Positions 45,133 through 52,838 of a stretch of 64,000 nt of DNA are shown piece by piece; the first letter of the stretch is position 1; each line of letters opens with the position of its first letter. Origin of the DNA: Flavobacterium sp. CS20 (lineage in GTDB: Bacteria; Bacteroidota; Bacteroidia; Flavobacteriales; Flavobacteriaceae). The stretch covers positions 124,001-188,000 of the forward strand of contig NZ_CP073015.1 in assembly GCF_018080005.1 (NCBI RefSeq). The letters are read 5' to 3'. The translations under genes were made by a program, and so were the position numbers. The notes beneath the pieces are model-generated. The model ran no database searches and had not been told where the DNA came from. It saw nothing but the letters and a program-made list of their open reading frames with translations.

Positions 45133-46302
45133 ATGAATACAAACTATTTTTCAGAAGACCACGAATTGTTCAGATCAACACTACGAGATTTTCTCCAAAA
45201 AGAAGTCGTTCCACACGTTGATAAATGGGAAAAGGATGGAAAAATTGATCCAGCCATTTGGACAAAAATGGGCGAAATGGGTTATTTTGGTTTGGCATAT
45301 CCTGAACAATATGGCGGAATGGATTTAGATTTTTTCTACACGACTATTTTACTTGAAGAGATGCAACGTGTCAACTCTGGTGGATTTGCAGTGACAATCT
45401 GGGCTCACGCATATTTAGCGATGACACATCTCAATGCTGAAGGTTCAGATGAATTAAAAAAGAAATATTTAACGGCTAGTATCTCTGGTGAAAAAGTAGG
45501 TTGCCTATGTATCACTGAACCTTTCGGAGGCTCAGATGTTGCTGGTATGAAAACCACAGCAGTCAAAGTAGGCGATGAATATGTTATCAATGGTTCAAAA
45601 ACTTTTATTACCAACGGCGTATATTCAGATTATTTGATTGTCGCGGCAAAAACTAGTCCCGAACAGAAATCAAAGGGAATGAGTATCTTTCTTATAGATA
45701 GAGAAACCAAAGGAATTTCAGCGACAAAATTAAATAAACTTGGTTGGAGAGCTTCAGATACAGCAGAATTAGCTTTTGATAATGTAAGGATTCCCGCTAC
45801 TAATCTTATGGGAAAAGAAGACAAAGGCTTCAGTTATATTATGCAACATTTTGCAACTGAGCGATTAATTATGGGTATTAATGCCCATGCAAGAGCAGAA
45901 TATGCTATTGAATATGCATTAGGATATATGAAAGAGCGCGAAGCTTTTGGCAAAAAATTGACTGAATTTCAAGCACTTCGTCATAAAATCGCAGAAATGT
46001 CAACACGTGTAGAAATCTGTAAACACTTCAATTATGCGGTTGCGTCTCGATTAGATAAAGGCGAATATGTAGTCAAAGAAGCCAGTATGTCTAAACTTGA
46101 ATCTACAAAAGTCGCAGACGAAGTCATTTATGATTGTTTGCAACTTCTCGGCGGATATGGATATGTTGAAGACTATCCATTAGCAAGAATGCTTAGAGAT
46201 TCTAGACTTGGTCCAATTGGTGGTGGTACCTCTGAAATCTTAAAAGAAGTCTTAGCTAAAATGATTGTGGACGAAAAGGAGTATAAGCCAGCAACACAAT
46301 AA
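45133..46302 (+). CDS. Acyl-CoA dehydrogenase (LCAD/isovaleryl-type)
   Basis: A 389-residue flavoprotein. Signatures are CITEPFGGSDVAGMKTTAV and GYVEDYPLARMLRDSRLGPI followed by GGGTSEILKEVLAK. Because GGGTSEI has Gly where medium-chain enzymes carry the catalytic Glu, the base is probably the Glu in NAHARAEYAIEYA (about residue 256), as in long-chain and isovaleryl-CoA dehydrogenases. It oxidises acyl-CoA to enoyl-CoA with FAD and passes electrons to ETF. No other beta-oxidation gene is adjacent. Confidence 0.92.
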   Translation: MNTNYFSEDHELFRSTLRDFLQKEVVPHVDKWEKDGKIDPAIWTKMGEMGYFGLAYPEQYGGMDLDFFYTTILLEEMQRVNSGGFAVTIWAHAYLAMTHLNAEGSDELKKKYLTASISGEKVGCLCITEPFGGSDVAGMKTTAVKVGDEYVINGSKTFITNGVYSDYLIVAAKTSPEQKSKGMSIFLIDRETKGISATKLNKLGWRASDTAELAFDNVRIPATNLMGKEDKGFSYIMQHFATERLIMGINAHARAEYAIEYALGYMKEREAFGKKLTEFQALRHKIAEMSTRVEICKHFNYAVASRLDKGEYVVKEASMSKLESTKVADEVIYDCLQLLGGYGYVEDYPLARMLRDSRLGPIGGGTSEILKEVLAKMIVDEKEYKPATQ

Positions 46303-46369
46303 ATTTTTATGCACTTATGATCAAATGAGATATCAATCATAGTCGAGTCTATTTTTTTACATTTGTAAT

Positions 46370-47254
46370 ATGTCTCAAATAACGACATTTCTATCATATC
46401 TCGAAAACGAAAAACAGTATTCTAAACATACTATTATCGCTTATCAAAATGATTTAAAGGGTTTTAGTCAATTTTTAAAAGATAATTTTGATGATTTGTC
46501 CGTAATTGATGTAGATTATTTTCAAGTCGAATCTTGGATAGCTGAGTTGTCTCAACATAATTTGAAGCATAAAAGTATCAACAGAAAACTTAGTTCGCTC
46601 AAAACTTTTTATATGTTTTTACTTAAAACGGATCAGATAAAGACTTCACCCATGCAAAAACTTAAAAGTCTGAAAACACCAAAACCTTTAAGCACACCTT
46701 TTTCTATTCAAGAAGTTGAAAATGTAATCAATAGTTTTGAGCCAGTAGATTTTAAATCTTCAAGGCAAGCATTGATTATTGAGTTGCTTTATGCAACAGG
46801 AATGCGACGTGCAGAATTAATTTCATTGCAAACCAAGGATGTAGATTTAGCTAAACAGCAATTAAAAATTACAGGAAAAAGAAACAAACAACGTATTATT
46901 CCTTTATACAATAAAATATGTGAGAGTATTAAAAATTATTTACAATTTAAAAAGCACAATGGTCTATCGCATCCAAATTTATTGGTTACTGATCAAGATG
47001 AACCACTATATCCAAGCTTAGTTTATCACGTAGTAAATAATGCTTTTAGTGAATTTTCAAGCAAATCAAAAACCAGTCCACATATTTTACGTCACACATT
47101 TGCAACACATTTATTGAATCAAGGCTCTGATTTGAATGCCATAAAAGAACTGCTTGGACACGAAAGTCTTTCATCTACAGAGATTTACACTCACAATAGT
47201 ATTGAGCAACTCAAGCAATCTTACTTTAATAATCATCCAAGAGAATCAAAATAA
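46370..47254 (+). CDS. xerC: Tyrosine recombinase XerC/XerD
   Basis: A 294-residue recombinase with the N-terminal SAM-like domain (FLSYLENEKQYSKHTIIAYQ) and the full catalytic set: Arg in ATGMRRAELISL, Lys in ITGKRNKQRIIPL, H-x-L-R in SPHILRHTFATHLL, His in LLGHESLSS and nucleophile Tyr in TEIYTHNS. It resolves chromosome dimers at dif together with a partner. The complete active site and conserved position ahead of the tRNA-tuf cluster indicate the housekeeping enzyme rather than an island integrase. XerC versus XerD is not separable here. Confidence 0.88.
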   Translation: MSQITTFLSYLENEKQYSKHTIIAYQNDLKGFSQFLKDNFDDLSVIDVDYFQVESWIAELSQHNLKHKSINRKLSSLKTFYMFLLKTDQIKTSPMQKLKSLKTPKPLSTPFSIQEVENVINSFEPVDFKSSRQALIIELLYATGMRRAELISLQTKDVDLAKQQLKITGKRNKQRIIPLYNKICESIKNYLQFKKHNGLSHPNLLVTDQDEPLYPSLVYHVVNNAFSEFSSKSKTSPHILRHTFATHLLNQGSDLNAIKELLGHESLSSTEIYTHNSIEQLKQSYFNNHPRESK

Positions 47255-47296
47255 TTCATACTTCAAAAAATATACAAAAAAAAGCAAAATTATTTT

Positions 47297-47325
47297 TTGT
47301 ATGAAAATTAAACTCTATATATTTG
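47297..47325 (+). promoter_or_regulatory. Bacteroidota-type promoter of the tRNA cluster
   Basis: TTG at 47297-47299 and TATATTTG at 47318-47325, 18 bp apart, match the -33 TTG / -7 TAnnTTTG consensus. It lies about 37 bp before tRNA-Thr. Confidence 0.7.
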
Positions 47326-47361
47326 CATTCCGCAAAAAATGCGGTAATAAGTTCTTAAAAA

Positions 47362-47435
47362 GCCGATGTAGCTCAGCTGGCTAGAGCGACTGATTTGTAA
47401 TCAGCAGGTCGTGGGTTCGAGTCCCTCTATCGGCT
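47362..47435 (+). tRNA. tRNA-Thr (TGT)
   Basis: The 74-nt cloverleaf has acceptor GCCGATG / TATCGGC, D-arm AGCTCAGCTGGCTAGAGC, anticodon loop TTTGTAA (TGT) and T-arm GTGGGTTCGAGTCCC. CCA is not encoded. First tRNA of the tuf-associated cluster. Confidence 0.95.
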
Positions 47436-47677
47436 CGTATTGAAATGTTGAAAATATTCTATCGTTGAATAGTTTTATTTTGCAAACAAAAAACAGGACG
47501 AGAAGCCTGTCCTGAGCGAAGTCGAAGGGAGTTTATCCATCGGCTCGTGCTGAAATGTTGAAAATATTCTATCGTTGAATAGTTTTATTTTGCAAACAAA
47601 AAACAGGACGAGAAGCCTGTCCTGAACGAAGTCGAAAGGAGTTTATCCATCGGCTCGTGCTGAAATGTTGAAATGCT
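47431..47677 (+). repeat. 110-bp tandem duplication starting in the tRNA-Thr 3' end
   Basis: Units begin at 47431, 47541 and 47651 (the third is partial), each starting CGGCTCGT, the last bases of tRNA-Thr. The two full units differ at only a few positions. Each contains CTGAGCGAAGTCGAAG or CTGAACGAAGTCGAAA, a motif dispersed in Bacteroidota genomes. The added tRNA ends cannot form a tRNA. Confidence 0.88.
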
Positions 47678-47702
47678 AAAATGTAAATTTTAGTATGGTT
47701 TT

Positions 47703-47784
47703 GGGGAGATACTCAAGCGGCTAACGAGGGCAGACTGTAAATCTGCTGACCTAGTCTTCGCAGGTTCGAATCCTGCTCTCCCCA
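47703..47784 (+). tRNA. tRNA-Tyr (GTA)
   Basis: 82 nt with acceptor GGGGAGA / TCTCCCC, anticodon loop CTGTAAA (GTA) and a long variable arm, as class II tRNA-Tyr requires. T-arm GCAGGTTCGAATCCTGC. Confidence 0.95.
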
Positions 47785-47846
47785 CAAGTGCAGAAAAACT
47801 GCAAAGTTCTTTGTATTTTGGAATACGTCATTAAATTAAGATAAAA

Positions 47847-47919
47847 GCGGAAGTAGCTCAGTTGGTAGAGCGTCAGCCTTCCAAGCTGAATGTCGCCGGT
47901 TCGAACCCGGTCTTCCGCT
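47847..47919 (+). tRNA. tRNA-Gly (TCC)
   Basis: 73 nt with acceptor GCGGAAG / CTTCCGC, anticodon loop CTTCCAA (TCC) and T-arm GCCGGTTCGAACCCGGT. The last 14 bases recur in the tandem repeat downstream. Confidence 0.95.
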
Positions 47920-48150
47920 CTAATTTTTTTTGACTTGAAGAAGGATGAAGATTGAAGATTAATTTATATTAAGATCTTTGATTTAGGGTGAGAAGCTTGT
48001 GCTGAGCATGTCGAAGTAAACCCGGTCTTCCGCTCTAATTTTTTTTTTAACTTGAAGAATGATGAAGATTGAAGATTAATTTATATTAAGATCTTTGATT
48101 TAGGGTGAGAAGCTTGTGCTGAGCATGTCGAAGTAAACCCGGTCTAATTT
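47906..48150 (+). repeat. 115-117-bp tandem duplication starting in the tRNA-Gly 3' end
   Basis: Units start at 47906, 48021 and 48138 (partial) with CCCGGTCT, from the T-arm and acceptor end of tRNA-Gly. Each includes GTGCTGAGCATGTCGAAG, related to the motif in the repeats behind tRNA-Thr. The second unit has a longer T-run (9 or more). Confidence 0.85.
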
Positions 48151-48230
48151 TGAGAGTGTTGAAATCTGATAAGCAATGGAATCATTTATAAGTTGTTTAT
48201 GTATAGTCAATAATGAGATAACCACTTTAC

Positions 48231-48302
48231 GCCGACGTAGCTCAGGGGTAGAGCGTTTCCTTGGTAAGGAAAAGGTCACGAGTTCAATTCTCGTCGTTGG
48301 CT
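48231..48302 (+). tRNA. tRNA-Thr (GGT)
   Basis: 72 nt with acceptor GCCGACG / CGTTGGC, anticodon loop TTGGTAA (GGT) and T-arm ACGAGTTCAATTCTCGT. It directly precedes tuf, as in many flavobacteria. Confidence 0.95.
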
Positions 48303-48379
48303 CTAAAATATAAAAGAATAAAAAAAATAAAAATAAAAACGTTAACACTAATATATAACTAAGATTAAATAATTTACTT

Positions 48380-49567
48380 ATGGCAAAGGAAAATTTTGAT
48401 CGCTCCAAACCACACCTTAACATAGGTACGCTTGGACATGTCGATCACGGTAAAACTACTTTAACTGCTGCAATCACAAAAGTGATGGCTGATAAAGGCT
48501 ATTCAGAAGCTTCTGCTTTTGATCAAATTGATAATGCACCTGAAGAAAAAGAGCGTGGTATCACAATCAACTCTTCGCATGTTGAATATCAAACAGAAAA
48601 AAGACACTATGCACACGTTGATTGTCCAGGTCACGCCGACTATGTAAAAAACATGGTAACTGGTCTTGCACAAATGGACGGTGCAATTTTAGTTGTTGCG
48701 GCTACTGATGGTCCTATGCCACAAACACGTGAGCATATTTTGCTTGGTCGCCAAGTTGGTGTGCCTCGTATCGTTGCTTTCCTTAATAAAGTTGACTTAG
48801 TTGACGATGAGGAGTTGCTTGAGTTGGTTGAAATGGAAGTTAGAGACTTGTTAAGTTTCTACGATTATGATGGTGACAATGCTCCCGTTATTGCTGGTTC
48901 TGCTTTAGGAGCTCTTGAAGGCGATGAAAAATGGGCTGAAAAAATTGTTGAATTAATGGATGCTGTAGATGAATATATTGAGTTACCAAAAAGAGAAGTT
49001 GATAAAGACTTTTTAATGCCAGTTGAAGATGTTTTCTCTATCACTGGTCGTGGTTCTGTTGCTACAGGTAGAATTGAAACGGGTGTTGCTAATACTGGTG
49101 ATCCTGTAGAATTAATTGGTATGGGAGCTGAAAAATTAAAATCAACAATTACTGGTGTTGAGATGTTCCGTAAAATATTAGATAGAGGTGAAGCTGGGGA
49201 CAATGTCGGTATCTTGTTAAGAGGTATTGAAAAAGACCAAATCACAAGAGGTATGGTTATTACTAAACCTGGTACAGTAACACCTCATGCCAAGTTTAAG
49301 GCTGAAGTTTATGTCTTGAAAAAAGAAGAAGGAGGTCGTCATACACCATTCCATAACAACTATAGACCTCAGTTTTATGTAAGAACTACTGATGTTACAG
49401 GAACAATTACCTTGCCAGATGGTGTAGAAATGGTAATGCCTGGAGATAACTTAACTATCACAGTTGAATTGTTACAACCTATCGCTTTAAATGTGGGATT
49501 ACAATTTGCAATTAGAGAAGGTGGTCGTACAGTTGGAGCTGGACAAGTAACTGAAATTTTAGACTAA
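48380..49567 (+). CDS. tuf: Translation elongation factor Tu
   Basis: A 395-residue GTPase with [10 protein letters not shown] (P-loop), RGITI (switch I), DCPGHADYV (G3), NKVD (G4) and SAL (G5), then the two beta-barrel domains ending [10 protein letters not shown]. It delivers aminoacyl-tRNA to the ribosome. The gene sits between tRNA-Thr and tRNA-Trp, in the conserved cluster leading to the ribosomal operon, and is undamaged. Confidence 0.99.
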   Translation: MAKENFDRSKPHLNIGTLGHVDHGKTTLTAAITKVMADKGYSEASAFDQIDNAPEEKERGITINSSHVEYQTEKRHYAHVDCPGHADYVKNMVTGLAQMDGAILVVAATDGPMPQTREHILLGRQVGVPRIVAFLNKVDLVDDEELLELVEMEVRDLLSFYDYDGDNAPVIAGSALGALEGDEKWAEKIVELMDAVDEYIELPKREVDKDFLMPVEDVFSITGRGSVATGRIETGVANTGDPVELIGMGAEKLKSTITGVEMFRKILDRGEAGDNVGILLRGIEKDQITRGMVITKPGTVTPHAKFKAEVYVLKKEEGGRHTPFHNNYRPQFYVRTTDVTGTITLPDGVEMVMPGDNLTITVELLQPIALNVGLQFAIREGGRTVGAGQVTEILD

Positions 49568-49583
49568 TTTCTTTTAATATATA

Positions 49584-49625
49584 AGTTGAGGTAATACGAT
49601 AAAATCGTTATTACCTCGACTTTTT
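49584..49625 (+). terminator. Terminator-like hairpin behind tuf
   Basis: GTTGAGGTAATA-CGAT and ATCG-TTATTACCTCGAC form a long stem with a short A-rich loop, followed by five T residues. It precedes tRNA-Trp by 5 bp, so it might also serve as a processing site. Confidence 0.75.
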
Positions 49626-49630
49626 AATAA

Positions 49631-49703
49631 ACGGGTTTAGCTCAGTTGGTAGAGCACTGGTCTCCAAAACCAGGTGTCGGGAGTTCGAGCCTCTCAACCC
49701 GTG
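49631..49703 (+). tRNA. tRNA-Trp (CCA)
   Basis: 73 nt with acceptor ACGGGTT / AACCCGT, anticodon loop CTCCAAA (CCA) and T-arm CGGGAGTTCGAGCCTCTC (one mispair). Located between tuf and secE, the standard place in this phylum. Confidence 0.95.
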
Positions 49704-49762
49704 CAAACAATGTTTTAGATTTTAGTTAAAACTAATTTTAAAATAACTAATTAAGCTACAAA

Positions 49763-49960
49763 ATGTCAGGTATAATTAAATATATAAACGAATCCTACTA
49801 TGAATTAATAAATCATGTAACTTGGCCGTCTTATGCAGATGCTCAAAGACTTATGGTTATTGTGGCTGTTTTTTCAGTATTATTAGCACTTGCTGTTTTT
49901 GGTATCGATCAATTATTTAGCGGTATTATTGAACAATATTTTAATTGGGTAAAATCTTAA
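49763..49960 (+). CDS. secE: Preprotein translocase subunit SecE
   Basis: A 65-residue short SecE: amphipathic helix (IIKYINESYYELINHVTWPSYADAQRL, with the conserved VTWPS) and a single membrane helix (VIVAVFSVLLALAVFGIDQLF). It clamps SecY in the translocon. The stop lies 2 bp before the nusG ATG. Confidence 0.95.
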   Translation: MSGIIKYINESYYELINHVTWPSYADAQRLMVIVAVFSVLLALAVFGIDQLFSGIIEQYFNWVKS

Positions 49961-49962
49961 TT

Positions 49963-50514
49963 ATGTCTGAAACATCACTAAAAAAATGGTATGTTGTAAG
50001 GTCTATAAGTGGATCTGAGAACAAAGTTAAAGATTATATAAAAAAAGAAATCGCTCATGAAGGGCTTGAGGATTACGTTGACGAAATATTAGTGCCTACA
50101 GAAAAAGTTGTTCAAATAAGAAATGGTAAAAAAATACAGAAGGATAAAGTTTATCTTCCTGGATATATTGTAATTAACGCTAATTTAGAAGGCGAATTGC
50201 CACACATTATTAAAAATGTTAATGGTGTTATCGGGTTTTTAGGAGAAACCAAAGGTGGTGATCATATGCCTTTAAGAAAATCTGAAGTCAATAGATTATT
50301 AGGAAAAGTTGATGAGTTAAGTACAAGCAAAGAACAAGTTAACATTCCATTTACTATTGGTGAAAATGTGAAAGTAATTGACGGACCATTTAATAGCTTT
50401 AATGGAACAATTGAAAAGGTTAATGAAGAAAAACGCAAGCTTCAAGTTATGGTGAAAATATTTGGACGTAAAACACCAGTTGAATTAAGCTTTATGCAAG
50501 TTGAAAAAATATAA
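49963..50514 (+). CDS. nusG: Transcription termination/antitermination protein NusG
   Basis: A 183-residue protein from ATG 49963 (MSETSLKKWYVVRSISGSEN); an upstream ATG would overlap secE and add six unrelated residues. The NGN domain includes LPGYIVINANLEGELPHIIKNVNGVIGFLG, and the KOW domain is GENVKVIDGPFNSFNGTIEKVNEEKRKLQVMVKIFGRKTPVEL. It binds RNA polymerase and couples transcription with translation or Rho. Confidence 0.97.
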   Translation: MSETSLKKWYVVRSISGSENKVKDYIKKEIAHEGLEDYVDEILVPTEKVVQIRNGKKIQKDKVYLPGYIVINANLEGELPHIIKNVNGVIGFLGETKGGDHMPLRKSEVNRLLGKVDELSTSKEQVNIPFTIGENVKVIDGPFNSFNGTIEKVNEEKRKLQVMVKIFGRKTPVELSFMQVEKI

Positions 50515-50581
50515 ATGTTACAAGATATAGATTGTTTTATTGCTTCCCACTGAAACAATCCCATCAAAAACAAAAACAAAA

Positions 50582-51018
50582 ATGGCAAAAGAAGTAAGTA
50601 AAATTGTGAAACTACAAGTTAGAGGTGGTCTGCAAACCCATCTCCGCCAGTAGGTCCAGCTCTTGGTCTTGCAGGTGTTAACATTATGGAGTTTTGTAAG
50701 CAATTTAATGGTAGAACTCAAGATAAGGCTGGAAAAGTATTACCTGTAGAAATTACTGTGTATGCTGATAAATCTTTTGATTTTATTATCAAAACCCCAC
50801 CAGCAGGACGATAAATATTAGAAGCTACCAAATCAAAAAAAGGTTCAGGTGAACCTAATAGAAAGAAGGTAGCAACTATAACACAGGATCAAATTAAAGC
50901 AATTGCTGAAGATAAAATGCAAGATCTCAATGCTTTTACTGTTGAGTCTGCTATGAAAATGGTTGCTGGAACTGCACGTTCTATGGGTGTTAATGTAAAA
51001 GGTGATGCACCTTTTTAA
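50582..51018 (+). pseudogene. rplK: Ribosomal protein L11 gene with a deletion and an in-frame stop
   Basis: The frame starts [16 protein letters not shown], as in L11, but then reads LQTHLRQ-stop. One base is missing at about 50630, where the family reads [15 protein letters not shown]; in the next frame the text is [21 protein letters not shown] and continues to KGDAPF at 51018. A second lesion at 50811-50813 turns the block PPAAVQLLEAT into PPAGR-stop-ILEAT. Total length, 437 nt, equals 145 codons plus stop minus one base. L11 is part of the GTPase-associated centre; its loss is usually deleterious but not always lethal. Confidence 0.9.
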
Positions 51019-51036
51019 ATTTCTAAATTAATTTCA

Positions 51037-51736
51037 ATGGGACAAATTACAAAAAAACAAAAAGAAGCTAAAGCTAAAATCGATAGAGATAATCTCTATA
51101 CCGTAGCTGAAGCTTCAAAACTTGTAAAAGATATATCTAATGCTAACTTTGATGAATCAGTAGATTTAGCTATTAGACTCAATGTAGATCCACGTAAAGC
51201 TAATCAAATGGTAAGAGGTGTTGTAACCCTTCCTAACGGAACAGGTAAACAAACTACTGTTTTAGCTTTAGTAACTCCAGATAAAGCTGATGAAGCTAAA
51301 GAAGCTGGTGCTGACTATGTTGGTCTAGATGAGTATATTGAAAAAATCAAAGGCGGCTGGACAGATGTTGACGTTATTGTTACTATGCCAAGCGTTATGG
51401 GTAAACTTGAATGCTTAGGTAGAATTTTAGGACCAAGAGGTTTAATGCCTAACCCAAAAACAGGTACAGTAACCATGGATGTTGCTAAAGCAGTATCTGA
51501 TGTCAAAGGTGGTAAAATCGATTTCAAAGTTGACAAAACTGGAATTGTTCACGCTTTAATAGGTAAAACATCATTTGAAGCTGATAAAATTGCGGGTAAT
51601 GCTCGCGAACTCTTAGGAACTATTGTTAAGTTAAAACCTACTACTGTAAAAGGTATTTACATAAAAAGTATCCACATGTCTTCAACGATGTCTACCTAGC
51701 ATAGCTATTGACACCAAACGTTTCACCGATCAATAA
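51037..51736 (+). CDS. rplA: Ribosomal protein L1, frameshifted near the C-terminus
   Basis: The frame from 51037 gives L1 ([35 protein letters not shown]) and ends [10 protein letters not shown] at 51699, 220 residues. The next frame continues [13 protein letters not shown] to a TAA at 51736, which matches the normal L1 ending. One extra A at about 51692 explains this, so the product is about 12 residues short. L1 binds 23S rRNA at the exit-site stalk and represses its own mRNA. The loss of the tail might be tolerated, or it may be a sequencing error. Confidence 0.92.
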
Positions 51737-51744
51737 CTTTAATT

Positions 51745-52266
51745 ATGACTAGAGAAGAAAAATCAAATATAATTAAAGAGTTAACCGATAAGTTAGCTGA
51801 AACTTCAAGCATTTATTTTACTGATATTTCTGGCTTAGATGCTCAAAATACCAATAAACTAAGACGAGCTTGTTTCAAAGCTAATATCAAATTACTCGTC
51901 GTAAAAAATACTTTAATGGCTAAAGCCATGAGCAGTACCGATAAAGATTTTGGTGATTTAGACCAAACCCTTAAAGGAAACACATCTATTATGTTTTCTG
52001 ACACTGGTAATGCTCCAGCCAAAGTTATTAAAGATTTTAGAAAAAAGAACGAAAAGCCCCTATTAAAAGGTGCTTTTGTAGATGAAGCTATCTATCTTGG
52101 TGATGACTACCTTGAAACACTTGTAAACATCAAGTCTAAAGAAGAAGTCATTGGCGATATAGTATCATTGCTTCAATCACCTGCTAAAAACGTTATTTCA
52201 GCACTTCAATCTGGTGGTGGAAAACTTGCAGGAATATTAAAAACGCTTTCTGAAAAAGAAAGCTAA
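51745..52266 (+). CDS. rplJ: Ribosomal protein L10
   Basis: A 173-residue protein with LAETSSIYFTDISGLDAQNTNKLRRACFK and NTLMAKAM, which form the rRNA-binding N-terminal domain, and a C-terminal helix (VISALQSGGGKLAGILKTLSE) that carries L7/L12 dimers. Downstream of rplA in the standard order. The frame is intact. Confidence 0.98.
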   Translation: MTREEKSNIIKELTDKLAETSSIYFTDISGLDAQNTNKLRRACFKANIKLLVVKNTLMAKAMSSTDKDFGDLDQTLKGNTSIMFSDTGNAPAKVIKDFRKKNEKPLLKGAFVDEAIYLGDDYLETLVNIKSKEEVIGDIVSLLQSPAKNVISALQSGGGKLAGILKTLSEKES

Positions 52267-52314
52267 ATTTAAGCACTAATAAATCAATATAAATACAATT
52301 AAAAACGATAGAAA

Positions 52315-52692
52315 ATGGCAGAATTAAAAGATTTCGCAGAACAATTAGTTAACCTAACTGTAAAAGAAGTTAACGAATTAGCTGATATTCTTAAAGAAGA
52401 ATACGGCATTGAACCTGCTTCTTTGACTGTAGCTGTTGCAGGTGGAGGCGCCAACGGTGGTGGTGAAGAAGCAGAGGAGCAAACAGAATTTGATGTTATC
52501 CTTACTGCACCAGGTGGATCTAAATTGGCAGTTGTTAAACTTGTAAAAGAATTAACAGGTCAAGGTCTTAAAGATGCAAAAGCTCTTGTTGATAACGCAC
52601 CATCACCAATTAAAGAAGGTGTCACTAAAGACGAAGCTGAATCTCTAAAATCTCAATTAGAAGAAGCAGGCGCTGAGGTTGAACTTAAATAA
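52315..52692 (+). CDS. rplL: Ribosomal protein L7/L12
   Basis: A 125-residue acidic protein. The N-terminal dimerisation domain ([20 protein letters not shown]) and Ala/Gly/Glu hinge lead to the factor-binding domain [23 protein letters not shown]...[13 protein letters not shown]. It forms the flexible stalk that recruits EF-Tu and EF-G. Intact. Confidence 0.98.
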   Translation: MAELKDFAEQLVNLTVKEVNELADILKEEYGIEPASLTVAVAGGGANGGGEEAEEQTEFDVILTAPGGSKLAVVKLVKELTGQGLKDAKALVDNAPSPIKEGVTKDEAESLKSQLEEAGAEVELK

Positions 52693-52714
52693 TTTCAACT
52701 ATTTGATATTTAAA

Positions 52715-52754
52715 GGTTTAGACCTCAGAATTTAACTTTCTGAAGGTCTAAACC
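52715..52754 (+). terminator. rplL-rpoB attenuator-like hairpin
   Basis: Arms GGTTTAGACCT (52715-52725) and AGGTCTAAACC (52744-52754) are perfect complements, with an inner CAGAA/TTCTG pairing. It sits in the 146-bp gap where partial termination between ribosomal and polymerase genes is expected. A short downstream T-rich tract follows. Confidence 0.75.
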
Positions 52755-52838
52755 ATTTTGCATTTAATAATGCAAGTGTAGTTTACACAAAATTTTTATT
52801 ATTTCAATTTTGCTAATAAGCATTAAATTCTTTCGTAG

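Noticed and set aside
46370..47254. The XerC/D recombinase as the integrase of the accessory island
   Set aside because: It lies 29 kb away in a conserved housekeeping position with a full active site; no sequence link to the island sites.
48100..48423. A 107-residue minus-strand frame overlapping tRNA-Thr(GGT) and the start of tuf
   Set aside because: It runs through a tRNA; the text PTTRIELVTFSLPRKRSTPELRR is the well-known artefact of translating tRNA antisense.
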